Shown: piece after piece, positions 46,103 to 54,163 of the stretch
Layout: each line of letters begins with the position of its first letter
Position numbering within the stretch: the stretch's first letter is position 1
Assembly: GCA_947503965.1 (NCBI GenBank)
Contig: CANNFU010000001.1
Span: forward strand, 496,001-560,000
DNA from: an uncultured Paracoccaceae bacterium
Lineage (GTDB): Bacteria > Pseudomonadota > Alphaproteobacteria > Rhodobacterales > Rhodobacteraceae
Length of the DNA stretch: 64,000 bases
Reading direction: 5' to 3'
Made by a program: the position numbers and the translations under genes
Notes under the pieces: model-generated
The model's input: the letters and a program-made list of their open reading frames with translations, nothing else
Told to the model about the DNA's origin: nothing
The model's database searches: none

Positions 46103-47119
46103 ATGACAGACACAACTTTCACACCGCGCGTTTTCTCGGGGATCAAGCCGTCAGGTGGTCTGACGCTGGGCAATTACCTGGGCGCGATCAAGCGTTTCGT
46201 CGGCATGCAGGGGCAGATGGAGACGATCTATTGCGTCGTCGACCTGCACGCGATCACGGTTTGGCAGGATCCGAAAGAGTTAGCCAATATGACCCGCGAG
46301 GTCGCGGCAGGCTATCTTGCGGCTGGCCTCGATCCAACCCAGTCGATCCTGTTCAATCAAAGCCAGGTGTCGGCCCATGCAGAGCTGGCGTGGATTTTCA
46401 ACTGCGTGGCACGCGTCGGCTGGATGAACCGCATGACCCAGTTCAAGGACAAGGCAGGGGCGAATGCCGAACAGGTCTCACTGGGCCTTTATGCCTACCC
46501 GGCACTGATGGCGGCGGATATTCTGCTCTATCATGCGACCCATGTGCCTGTGGGCGACGACCAGAAGCAGCATGTTGAACTGACCCGCGATATCGCGGCG
46601 AAGTTTAACCATGACTTCAAGACCGATTTCTTCCCGCTGACCGAACCGGTCATCGAAGGCCCCGCCATGCGCATCATGAATCTGCGCGACGGGACCAAGA
46701 AGATGTCGAAATCCGGCGAAAGTGACATGGAACGCATCAACATGACGGACGATGCCGACCTGATCGCGAAAAAATTCAAAAAGGCAAAGACAGATCCGGA
46801 ACCACTGCCCGAAACGCTTGAAGGGCTGGCAGACCGGCCTGAAGCACGCAATCTGGTTGATATCTACGCCGCCCTTGACGACAAGACGCCAGAGGCGGTC
46901 ATCGCAGAATATGCAGGCGCAGGCTGGGGCCGTTTCAAACCCGCGCTCGCCGATCTGGCTGTCGCGAAGCTCAGCCCGATTTCAACCGAGATGGGACGAC
47001 TGATGGCCGACCCGGCAGAGATCGACCGGATTTTGGGCGATGGATCAGAGAAAGCACGCACGATTGCGGAACCAATCTTGCGTCGGACCTATGATATTGT
47101 GGGAATGCTGCGAAGTTAG
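46103..47119 (+). CDS. trpS: Tryptophanyl-tRNA synthetase
   Basis: A class Ic synthetase that charges tRNA-Trp. The 338-residue protein has the HIGH-equivalent [13 protein letters not shown] near residue 16, the VDLHAIT block, [23 protein letters not shown] (part: [10 protein letters not shown]), and the KMSKS loop [11 protein letters not shown]. Length is normal. It is transcribed away from the pseudo-rhomboid gene and converges on the desaturase gene. Confidence 0.97.
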   Translation: MTDTTFTPRVFSGIKPSGGLTLGNYLGAIKRFVGMQGQMETIYCVVDLHAITVWQDPKELANMTREVAAGYLAAGLDPTQSILFNQSQVSAHAELAWIFNCVARVGWMNRMTQFKDKAGANAEQVSLGLYAYPALMAADILLYHATHVPVGDDQKQHVELTRDIAAKFNHDFKTDFFPLTEPVIEGPAMRIMNLRDGTKKMSKSGESDMERINMTDDADLIAKKFKKAKTDPEPLPETLEGLADRPEARNLVDIYAALDDKTPEAVIAEYAGAGWGRFKPALADLAVAKLSPISTEMGRLMADPAEIDRILGDGSEKARTIAEPILRRTYDIVGMLRS

Positions 47120-47164
47120 CAACTTCAGCTTAAGCGCGTCCACAAAGTTTTGCGTCAACATACG

Positions 47165-48097
47165 CTAGGATAGCTTCACGGACCTCTGCTTCCATTCCGG
47201 CTTGACCCGCGTCAGCCCTTCGCGTTCGGGTTGATCGCTCGGGCCGAGGATCTTGCACGCCAGACCCATCGCCTCCAAGCATTTAATGAACCAGTAACCT
47301 GGATCGGCTTGGCCTTTTTCGATGCCCAGTCTTGCGGAGTGCGGGAACGCGTGATGATTGGCATGCCAGTTTTCGCCAAAAGTAATAAGGCCCAGCCCTC
47401 GCAGGTTATATCCTTGTACCGGAAGGCCGCGTATGTGCCATCCCTGGTGACCAGACTTATGCGCGAAATGCCCCACCAGCCAATGGCCAATCAGCGAAAC
47501 GGCAACCCGCAGACAGACACCCCAAAGTACGAAGCCAATATCGCCAACCATATAGAGCGGAACGGCGACAAAAAGTTGTTGGGACATCCAGTATCTTTCC
47601 ATCCACTGGTAGATACGGTCATCCGCGATCTCTGGCTCGATTTGAAATCGTGGAGGATTTTCGAGTACAAATTTACAGTGCATTTGCCACCAGGCGTCTT
47701 GCCAGAAACTGGCACCATGGCTCGGGTGAGGTGGGCACTCTGACTGGCGCTGATGCCAGTCGCGCATGTCATGTGCCTTGATCATGCCAAAGGGGCCTGC
47801 CATCCCAACAAGAGTGCCCAGCCAAACAAGGATGTATTCCAGCCACTTGGGCGTCTGAAAGGACTTGTGGATAAGAAGACGGTGCATTCCGACCGAATGA
47901 CCTGCACAAATCGTGACGGCTGTTGTTCCAAGAAACACCAAGACCCCGCCCCAGTTAGGTGTCAGCGTGATGGCCGCAATACCGCCAATGATCATGAGAA
48001 AGAGCCAGATCGATTTGAGAGCATCCCAGCGAATGGCGCCTTTCTGAGCGTTCGTCGAGGTTTCTGGGGAAACACGTTCAGTGACATGTAGGCGCAT
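47165..48097 (-). CDS. Acyl-CoA/acyl-lipid desaturase
   Basis: A 310-residue membrane di-iron fatty-acid desaturase. The three histidine boxes are HSVGMHRLLIH, HDMRDWHQRQ and GENWHANHHAFPHS, the order of delta-9-type enzymes. Four hydrophobic segments flank the boxes. It is divergent from an ArsR-type gene with only 74 bp between, strongly suggesting that the regulator controls it. Both genes are more AT-rich than most of the window. Regioselectivity cannot be read from sequence. Confidence 0.9.
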   Translation of the reverse strand: MRLHVTERVSPETSTNAQKGAIRWDALKSIWLFLMIIGGIAAITLTPNWGGVLVFLGTTAVTICAGHSVGMHRLLIHKSFQTPKWLEYILVWLGTLVGMAGPFGMIKAHDMRDWHQRQSECPPHPSHGASFWQDAWWQMHCKFVLENPPRFQIEPEIADDRIYQWMERYWMSQQLFVAVPLYMVGDIGFVLWGVCLRVAVSLIGHWLVGHFAHKSGHQGWHIRGLPVQGYNLRGLGLITFGENWHANHHAFPHSARLGIEKGQADPGYWFIKCLEAMGLACKILGPSDQPEREGLTRVKPEWKQRSVKLS

Positions 48098-48171
48098 GTT
48101 GTATCTCCATTCGCTTCGGCATAAAGTATAAGATATAATACTATATAACTAATAAGTTAAAAGGTGAAATC
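48098..48171. promoter_or_regulatory. Shared AT-rich promoter/operator of desaturase and ArsR gene
   Basis: The 74-bp gap holds an inverted repeat AGTAT-N8-ATACT (48125-48142). A perfect plus-strand -10 hexamer TATAAT (48134-48139) and a minus-strand TATACT (48130-48125) both fall in it, so a protein bound to the dyad would block both genes. No consensus -35 is apparent. AAGGTGA at 48160-48166 is the ribosome site of the regulator. Confidence 0.5.
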
Positions 48172-48486
48172 ATGTCAACACCTGATAAGGTATTTGAGGC
48201 GTTGGCTTCGACAACACGTCGCCGGATACTTGCCTATCTTTCGGAAGGGCCATTGACTGCGGGTGTCGTTGCCGAGCGGTTTGAGATGTCTCAACCCGCT
48301 GTTTCCAAGCATCTTTCAATTCTGGAATCCGCAGACCTTATCTGGAAGAAGCGCGAAGGTCAGTTCGTGAAATACGGAATGAAAGCTGATAATTTGGGGA
48401 GTACCCTAGCCAAGTTCATGCAGGAAGTGTGCCCGCCAAGTCGTGCACTAAAAGCGGAACGACGTGCCGAGAACGACCAAGAATAG
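48172..48486 (+). CDS. ArsR/SmtB-type winged-helix repressor
   Basis: A 104-residue DNA-binding protein. It shows VFEALASTTRRRILAYLSEG, the recognition helix MSQPAVSKHLSILESADLI and the wing KREGQFVKYGM. The metal-binding ELCVCDL motif of ArsR proper is absent, placing it with the metal-independent members that regulate lipid or other metabolism. The divergent desaturase gene and the shared operator-like dyad point to it as repressor of the desaturase and of itself. Confidence 0.88.
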   Translation: MSTPDKVFEALASTTRRRILAYLSEGPLTAGVVAERFEMSQPAVSKHLSILESADLIWKKREGQFVKYGMKADNLGSTLAKFMQEVCPPSRALKAERRAENDQE

Positions 48487-48802
48487 CAGCGTTCCAGCTT
48501 TCATCCGGCATGATTGAGCGCGTCCGATGTAGAGCATCTGACAATTCACGCATCTGCGTAAAAGAGATCGTCCCCAAACTTCTAAGAGACGGTTAGCGCT
48601 AAAGCCGTCACAAAACTGAATCGCACACATGCAAAAGTTGTGGTGCGGCATGGATTCGCTCTGCCGGTCCCCGCCCGGGTGTCCCATCCCGTCCCTTGGC
48701 CACCCTGGGTTTACAGGCGTTCGGTGTTCCCCGGCACCGAACGCCTCACCTGCTTTACCTCTTCGGATGACAGGCTTACGTTCCCGGCAGGGAGGAACGC
48801 AT
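48487..48802. other. 316-bp leader region before the aminotransferase gene
   Basis: The left half appears featureless. The right half is GC-rich and contains two consecutive hairpins (48674-48709 and 48715-48746) just ahead of the aminotransferase ribosome site GGAGGAA (48791-48797). The frame of the aminotransferase is open from 48629, but the peptide shows no leader-peptide pattern of Leu/Ile/Val codons. Confidence 0.5.
48715..48746 (+). promoter_or_regulatory. 12-bp hairpin in aminotransferase leader
   Basis: A perfect 12-bp stem (AGGCGTTCGGTG / CACCGAACGCCT) with an 8-nt loop. It lies 57 bases before the ATG and is not followed by a U-run, so it is not a typical terminator. Just upstream CCCGGGTG (48674-48681) can pair with CACCCTGGG (48701-48709) with one bulge. 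Together they look like a structured 5' leader. Confidence 0.45.
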
Positions 48803-49666
48803 ATGGCAACCGGCTCAAACATCCGCACCTATTTCGAAGGCGCATGGCACGACGGTGATGTGCCTATCATGCGGGCTGCCGATCATGGATCATGGCTGGG
48901 CACGACGGTCTTTGACGGTGCCAGGTTCATCAACGGCCTCGCGCCCGATCTTGATCTGCATTGCGCGCGTGTGAACCGCTCTGCCGAGGCGTTGATGATC
49001 AAACCGACTGTATCAACCGACAACATGATTGCCATCACCCGCGAGGGGCTGGCGCGATGTCCCATTGGTGCGGCGGTTTATATCAGGCCGATGTACTGGG
49101 CCATTCACGGCGATCCGACGGCAATTGTGCCCAGCGACGCAGAGACCGGTTTCGCCATCTGCCTGGAAGAGATACCGATGGCCCCGGAAACGGCATCGAC
49201 CACTTTGGGCCTGACCCGCTTTCGCAGGCCGGTCGTCGACGATGCCGTCGTCAACGCCAAGGCCGGATGCCTTTACCCCAACAACGCACGCATGCTGGCC
49301 GAGGTCCGTGCGCGCGGCTTTGGCAACGCTCTGGTTGCTGATGCGATGGGAAATGTGGCTGAAACGGCAACCGCCAATGTATTCATGGTCAAGGATGGCG
49401 AGGTTTTCACGCCGATCGCCAATGGCACATTCCTGTCCGGGATCACACGTGCGCGGCATATCAAGAACCTCGCTGCAGATGGCGTAGTGGTTCATGAAAC
49501 AGTCCTGACCTTCGATCATTTCCGCGAGGCTGATGAGGTATTCCTGTCCGGCAACATGTCCAAGGTCACGCCTGTCACAGCCTTCGAAGATCGGCAATAT
49601 CAGGTCGGCCCAGTGACACGGAAGGTGCGCGAGATGTATTGGGACTGGGCCGCGTCAAACCCATGA
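48803..49666 (+). CDS. ilvE: Branched-chain amino acid aminotransferase (class IV)
   Basis: A 287-residue fold-type IV PLP enzyme that would interconvert branched-chain amino acids and their keto acids. DHGSWLGTTVFDGARF is the usual opening; the PLP-lysine is in DDAVVNAKAGCLYPNNARM; GNVAETATANVFMVKDG and the closing EVFLSGNMSKVTPVT follow the family. D-amino-acid transaminases share this fold, so the exact substrate is not secure. ATG 48803 is supported by GGAGGAA. It overlaps the AbrB-type gene by 4 bp. Confidence 0.86.
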   Translation: MATGSNIRTYFEGAWHDGDVPIMRAADHGSWLGTTVFDGARFINGLAPDLDLHCARVNRSAEALMIKPTVSTDNMIAITREGLARCPIGAAVYIRPMYWAIHGDPTAIVPSDAETGFAICLEEIPMAPETASTTLGLTRFRRPVVDDAVVNAKAGCLYPNNARMLAEVRARGFGNALVADAMGNVAETATANVFMVKDGEVFTPIANGTFLSGITRARHIKNLAADGVVVHETVLTFDHFREADEVFLSGNMSKVTPVTAFEDRQYQVGPVTRKVREMYWDWAASNP

Positions 49667-50724
49667 CGCTGGATTGGGCGGCCGCCGGTCGATTTATAGC
49701 GCTCGCCGCACTAACGGCCATCGGCGCGCTTGGCGGCATCGCAATCGGGATGCCGGTACCCTTGCTGACAGGGCCGGCCATTGCCACGACCGTCGCATGT
49801 CTTGCCGGCGCGCCGCTGCGCTTTCCCTTGCAACTTAGAAACGCCGTGTTCTTGTTTGCCGGTATCGCCATCGGGGCGACGGTCTCGCCCGCCTCTGTCG
49901 CGGCCTTGGCGCGGTGGCCGTTTGCCTTTGCGCTGCTTGGCGTCTCGATCGTCTTGATGGTTTTTCTTGGCCAGCGCCTGATGCGGCGCATGATGCAAAC
50001 CGACGACCGGTCAGCATTGTTGGCGGCAGCACCAGGACATCTGAGCTATGTGATCGCCTTGGGCGAAGATCTTGGGTTGGACACAAGCCGTGTTGCGGTT
50101 GTCCAATCGATCCGGCTTTTGGCGCTGACGCTGCTTGTCCCGTTCCTGGTTGCCTTATCCGGCATGGAGACCGGAGTTGGGCTGACACCCAGCGACAGTG
50201 ACATTGCCGAAATGACACTGCTCCAAACCGTCGTTGCAATCGTGCTGGCCATAATAATCGCACCATTGGTGAAACGAACCGGCGCGCCCGCGCCCATGCT
50301 GCTTGCCGGTATGGCCGTGGGTGCGGCATTGCGGCTGACCGGCTGGGCACCCGGTGGGCTGAGTTACTACATCGCATTTCCCGTGCTCGCCGCCATCGGC
50401 GCCCTGATCGGTACGCGGTTCGCGGGCACCTCCCTGTCTGAACTCAGAGAAGCCGCACTTGCCGGGATCGCAGGTACGACACTGGCCGCCTCATTGACCT
50501 TGGTCGCCGCATGGCTGGCAATGGGCGTCGTTGATATGCCATTGGCGCATGTGTTAGTCGCCTTTGCCCCCGGCGGGCTTGAGACAATGGCCGTCATAGG
50601 CGCCGCAATTGGCGCAAACCCCGGCTTTGTCGCAGCAGCGCATGTTGGGCGGCTCTTGCTGCTTTCGGTATTGATCCCGATCTTCGTTGGACGTGCGCAA
50701 GGCCCGTTGCCAGTCCGCGATTGA
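49663..50724 (+). CDS. AbrB-family membrane protein (two-repeat transporter-like)
   Basis: A 353-residue integral membrane protein with about ten segments in two homologous halves, as in the AbrB/'ammonia monooxygenase' (Pfam AbrB duplication) family; the name is historical and it is unrelated to the AbrB DNA-binding protein. Halves can be aligned at IGMPVPLLTGPAIA and TGAPAPMLLAGMAVG, and at AAPGHLSYVIALGEDLG and FAPGGLETMAVIGAAIG. Function unknown; translational coupling to the aminotransferase gene suggests a role in amino- or keto-acid transport, but that is inference. Confidence 0.82.
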   Translation: MTLDWAAAGRFIALAALTAIGALGGIAIGMPVPLLTGPAIATTVACLAGAPLRFPLQLRNAVFLFAGIAIGATVSPASVAALARWPFAFALLGVSIVLMVFLGQRLMRRMMQTDDRSALLAAAPGHLSYVIALGEDLGLDTSRVAVVQSIRLLALTLLVPFLVALSGMETGVGLTPSDSDIAEMTLLQTVVAIVLAIIIAPLVKRTGAPAPMLLAGMAVGAALRLTGWAPGGLSYYIAFPVLAAIGALIGTRFAGTSLSELREAALAGIAGTTLAASLTLVAAWLAMGVVDMPLAHVLVAFAPGGLETMAVIGAAIGANPGFVAAAHVGRLLLLSVLIPIFVGRAQGPLPVRD

Positions 50725-50757
50725 TGCTCCACTATCGGTTAGAAGAGGGAGTGCATC

Positions 50758-51213
50758 ATGCGAAAGTTCTTGGTCGTCTTGGACGACAGCCGCGAATGTC
50801 TGAATGCGATGCGGTTCGCAGCGATGCGGGCCGCGCGGTCGGGCGGTGGCGTCGCGATTTTGTCAATCATCCCACCGGACGAGTTTAATCACTGGATCGG
50901 TGTCGGTGAGATCATGCGCGCCGAAGCGCGCGAGCGGATCGAAGTGCATTTTGAAGTTTTCGCCAAATGGATGCGCGACAAACAGAACATCAACCCTGAA
51001 CTGATCATCCGTGAGGGGGAGCCGCTGGTCGAAATCATGAACCAGATCAACGAAGATCCCGACATTGGCGTGCTGGTCCTTGGGGCCGGAACCGACAACA
51101 AGGGACCCGGTCCGCTGGTGACGCACCTTAGCCGCCAGTCCGGCAGCCTGCCGATCCCGATCACGATTGTACCTGGTGATCTGTCCAAAGAGCGGCTGGA
51201 AGCCATCACCTGA
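50758..51213 (+). CDS. Universal stress protein (UspA family)
   Basis: A 151-residue cytosolic UspA-fold protein. It starts with the standard KFLVVLDDSRECLNAMRFA strand-loop-helix and ends with VLVLGAGTDNKGPGPLVTHLS, in place of the usual G-x2-G-x9-G-(S/T) ATP loop; the spacing is close enough that nucleotide binding is possible. AGAGGGAG (50743-50750) precedes its ATG. Stands alone. Confidence 0.88.
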   Translation: MRKFLVVLDDSRECLNAMRFAAMRAARSGGGVAILSIIPPDEFNHWIGVGEIMRAEARERIEVHFEVFAKWMRDKQNINPELIIREGEPLVEIMNQINEDPDIGVLVLGAGTDNKGPGPLVTHLSRQSGSLPIPITIVPGDLSKERLEAIT

Positions 51214-51356
51214 TTTATGACGATAACGCTCTGGCGGCTGCTCGCAGCTATGACGACGCTGCGAGCGTGTCCTTCTGCAGTTTAGAATCGTTCCAAACCT
51301 TGACATACGGGCGAGGCAGGCTCATATCTTAGTCCTGACAAAAAAGGTTGGTCGCC

Positions 51357-51920
51357 ATGTTCATCCAAACAGAATCCACACCAAATCCAGCAACGCTGAA
51401 GTTCCTGCCGGGCCAGAACGTGCTTGAGGTTGGCACCGCAGACTTTCCTAGCGTAGAGGCCGCAGAAAACTCACCTCTTGCGAAACGCATCTTTGCGACA
51501 GGTAATGTGAATGGTGTGTTCTTTGGCATCGATTTCATCACAGTCACTAAAGACGACGACGTTGAATGGGATCATATTAAACCCGGTATTCTGGGCGCGA
51601 TCATGGAGCATTATCAATCCGGTCAGCCTGTCATGGCCGATGATCACAAGCCCGCCAGTGGCCATGCAGAGCATTCTGGCGAAGACGCGGAAATCGTGGG
51701 CCAGATCAAGGAATTGCTTGATACCCGCGTCCGGCCTGCTGTGGCCCAGGATGGCGGTGATATTACGTTTCACGGGTTCGACCGCGGGATCGTGTATCTT
51801 CACATGCAGGGGGCTTGCGCAGGCTGTCCTTCATCGACACTGACCCTGAAGATGGGGATTGAAAACCTGTTGCGGCATTATATCCCCGAGGTGGTCGAGG
51901 TACGGCCCGTTGCCGCCTGA
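51357..51920 (+). CDS. NifU-family iron-sulfur scaffold/carrier (Nfu)
   Basis: A 187-residue carrier that delivers Fe-S clusters to target proteins. The N-terminal Nfu_N domain (MFIQTESTPNPATLKFLPG to about 90) is followed by a linker and a C-terminal NifU domain with the cluster ligands in MQGACAGCPSSTLTLKMGIE (Cys-x2-Cys). This matches mitochondrial NFU1-type proteins, common in alphaproteobacteria. ATG 51357 is preferred to a TTG at 51348. tsaB starts inside its last 11 bases. Confidence 0.93.
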   Translation: MFIQTESTPNPATLKFLPGQNVLEVGTADFPSVEAAENSPLAKRIFATGNVNGVFFGIDFITVTKDDDVEWDHIKPGILGAIMEHYQSGQPVMADDHKPASGHAEHSGEDAEIVGQIKELLDTRVRPAVAQDGGDITFHGFDRGIVYLHMQGACAGCPSSTLTLKMGIENLLRHYIPEVVEVRPVAA

Positions 51921-52488
51921 GCCGAGACTGATCGCATTCGATACATCGGCGGCGCATTGCGCCGCCGCTTTGCTGTTGGGGGATCGCGTTGTGACACGCG
52001 TTGATCCTATGGCCAAGGGACAGGCCGAGCATCTGATGCCCATGCTGCAAGAGATGTTGCAGCACGAGGGGCTGACATGGCAGGACCTTGATGCAATCGG
52101 GGTCGGGATCGGGCCCGGCAACTTTACCGGCATTCGGATTGCCGTGTCATCCGCGCGTGGATTGGCGCTTGGCCTTGCAAAACAAGCCATCGGGGTTGAC
52201 GGGTTTGAAATGCGCGCGCGTGGCGAAGCGCGTCCCTATACCGCAACAATTCCTGCACCGCGCGATCGGTCATATGTGCAGACCTATCAGCCCGACGGCA
52301 GCCAAACTGCCCCTCAGTTGCAAGAGCAACCCGCGGATACACAGAAATCAGCGGCTGTGCTGATTGCCGCAGCGGCGCGCATCGCCGCAAGCCGCATCGG
52401 GCACAAACTGCCCCGCCCCGCCCCGCTTTACCTGCGCGCCCCCGACGCCGCGCCACCCAAAGACCACGCACCTGTTATCGTGCCATGA
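51910..52488 (+). CDS. tsaB: tRNA threonylcarbamoyladenosine biosynthesis protein TsaB
   Basis: TsaB is the inactive ASKHA-fold partner that supports TsaD in making t6A37 on tRNAs. Visible motifs are LIAFDTSAAHCAAALL and IGVGIGPGNFTGIRIAVSSARGLALGL (part: GIGPGNFTGIRIAVS). No ATG precedes the first strand; TTG 51910 gives a 192-residue product, short compared with E. coli (231) but usual for alphaproteobacteria, which lack part of the C-terminal region. It is coupled to nfu and rimI by short overlaps. Confidence 0.92.
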   Translation: MPPEPRLIAFDTSAAHCAAALLLGDRVVTRVDPMAKGQAEHLMPMLQEMLQHEGLTWQDLDAIGVGIGPGNFTGIRIAVSSARGLALGLAKQAIGVDGFEMRARGEARPYTATIPAPRDRSYVQTYQPDGSQTAPQLQEQPADTQKSAAVLIAAAARIAASRIGHKLPRPAPLYLRAPDAAPPKDHAPVIVP

Positions 52489-52904
52489 AGCCGCAGGAAT
52501 TTGCGGCACTACATGCCAAGGCATTTAGCGCGACACGCGCATGGTCCAGCGCAGAGTTTGCCGCGCTTCTTCAACAAAAGACCGTGACATGGCACGGCGA
52601 TCATCGCGGCTTTGTCATGTTGCGCACCGTCGCGGATGAGGCCGAAATCCTGACCCTAGTCACTGATCCGGCCTACAGACGGCAGGGTCTGGCGCAGATC
52701 AACCTGAAACGTGGTGAACAGGTCGTAGCGCGCGCCGGGGCGCGGATCATCTTCCTTGAAGTCGCCGAAGACAACATGGCGGCCCGCGCCCTGTATGATA
52801 CCGGCGGCTATAAGCAGATCGGGCGCAGGCCGGGTTACTACATGCCCAAAGATGGTGCACCTGTTGCCGCCCTGGTGCTGCGCAAGGAACTCAAGACAAC
52901 CTGA
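52485..52904 (+). CDS. rimI: Ribosomal-protein-alanine acetyltransferase-like GNAT protein
   Basis: A 139-residue GNAT protein. VTDPAYRRQGLAQINLKRGEQ is the acetyl-CoA pyrophosphate-binding loop (R/Q-x-x-G-x-A), followed by IIFLEVAEDNMAARALYDTGGYKQIGRRPGYY (part: VAEDNMAARALYDTGGY), as in RimI. The tsaB-rimI order is very common, which supports the specific name. In E. coli RimI acetylates ribosomal protein S18; here that is family inference. ATGA overlap with tsaB. Confidence 0.88.
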   Translation: MKPQEFAALHAKAFSATRAWSSAEFAALLQQKTVTWHGDHRGFVMLRTVADEAEILTLVTDPAYRRQGLAQINLKRGEQVVARAGARIIFLEVAEDNMAARALYDTGGYKQIGRRPGYYMPKDGAPVAALVLRKELKTT

Positions 52905-53093
52905 TCGCTTGTCAGCCTGTGTATAACTTGGCTTTTCAATGCGGAGTTCGGCCATATCGGCCAAAAAGCGGTTGATCTTCCCAACAAGGCAAGGCCTTAT
53001 CTGACGATGACCGACATCAGATCGGCTCGGCTTCAACAGAGGGGGCGTGTGTCGCCCGAAAAAACCTCGCGCAACGATCTTGGGAGAAACACA

Positions 53094-54089
53094 ATGACCC
53101 TTATGCAGAAATTCCTTGGCGCATCTGCTGCGCTGGCCTTGACGGCCGGTACCGCCGCGGCAGAGCCTGCCATCCTGTTCGACCTTGGCGGCAAGTTCGA
53201 CAAATCCTTCAACGAAAGTGCCTTTAACGGGGCAGAGCGTTGGGCCCAGGAAACCGGCGGGTCCTATGCCGAGGTTGAAATCCAGTCTGACGCGCAGCGC
53301 GAACAGGCGATCCGCCGTTTCGCTGAATCAGGTGCAAACCCGATTGTCATGGCAGGCTTTTCATGGGCCACACCGCTGGCTGAAGTGGCCGCTGACTATC
53401 CTGACACCAAATTCGCAATCATCGACATGGTTGTTGACGCGCCAAACGTGCGCTCGGTTGTCTTCAATGAACATGAAGGGTCCTATCTGGTCGGTATGAT
53501 GGCCGCGATGGCGTCTGAAACAGGCACGGTGTCTTTTGTCGGCGGCATGGACATCCCGCTGATCCGCAAATTTGCCTGCGGTTACGCCCAGGGCGTGAAG
53601 GCCGTGAACCCTGACGCAACCGTGATTGCGAACATGACCGGTACAACACCAGCCGCCTGGAACGATCCGGTCAAAGGGTCCGAACTGACGCTGGCGCAGA
53701 TCAGCCAAGGGTCTGACGTCGTCTTCGCCGCCGCTGGCGGCACCGGCGTTGGTGTGCTGCAAACGGCGGCTGACGAGGATATCCTTTCCATTGGTGTGGA
53801 CGCAAACCAGAACTACCTGCACCCAGGCGAGGTTCTGACCTCTATGCTGAAGCGTGTCGACAATGCCGTTTATGAGGCGATGCTGGCAGGCGAAAACCTC
53901 GAAACCGGCTTTAATGTGATGAGCGTCGCCAACCGTGGTGTTGGCTTTGCGATGGACGCCAATAACGAGCCGATCGTCAGCTACGACATGTTGGCCGCCA
54001 CCTACGCCGCTGCTGCTGACATGGCAGAAGGCACGCTGACCGTGCATGACTACACCAGCGACGAAAGCTGCCCCGCGCTCGACTTCTAA
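53094..54089 (+). CDS. BMP-family ABC transporter substrate-binding protein (nucleoside type)
   Basis: A 331-residue periplasmic binding protein of the basic membrane protein family, which mostly bind purine nucleosides. The signal peptide is MTLMQKFLGASAALALTAGTAAA, with an A-x-A cut site and no lipobox Cys (peptide given in part: FLGASAALALTAGTAAA). The mature part shows LGGKFDKSFNESAFNGAERW, EHEGSYLVGMMAAM, FVGGMDIPLIRKFACGY and GVDANQNYLHPGEVLTSM (family markers). GGGAGAAA precedes the ATG at 53094. It opens the operon that ends in purine nucleoside phosphorylase. Confidence 0.92.
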   Translation: MTLMQKFLGASAALALTAGTAAAEPAILFDLGGKFDKSFNESAFNGAERWAQETGGSYAEVEIQSDAQREQAIRRFAESGANPIVMAGFSWATPLAEVAADYPDTKFAIIDMVVDAPNVRSVVFNEHEGSYLVGMMAAMASETGTVSFVGGMDIPLIRKFACGYAQGVKAVNPDATVIANMTGTTPAAWNDPVKGSELTLAQISQGSDVVFAAAGGTGVGVLQTAADEDILSIGVDANQNYLHPGEVLTSMLKRVDNAVYEAMLAGENLETGFNVMSVANRGVGFAMDANNEPIVSYDMLAATYAAAADMAEGTLTVHDYTSDESCPALDF

Positions 54090-54112
54090 AGCGTGGCGCA
54101 GGCCAAAACTTT

Positions 54113-54143
54113 AAGGCCGCGCAGACGATCCGCGCGGCCTTTT
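54113..54143 (+). terminator. Terminator-like hairpin between binding protein and ATPase
   Basis: A stem GGCCGCGC (54115-54122) / GCGCGGCC (54132-54139) with a 9-nt loop, flanked by AA and TTTT. It has the form of a weak intrinsic terminator. Located between the first gene and the rest of the operon, it probably reduces read-through so that the binding protein is made in excess. Confidence 0.65.
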
Positions 54144-54163
54144 GCATATCAGACAGGTGCCCC

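Noticed and set aside
53043-53057. A small hairpin (GGGCG-N5-CGCCC) in the leader of the nucleoside-binding protein gene, considered as a purine riboswitch
   Set aside because: It lacks the three-stem junction and conserved loops of purine riboswitches, and a 5-bp GC stem is expected by chance here.
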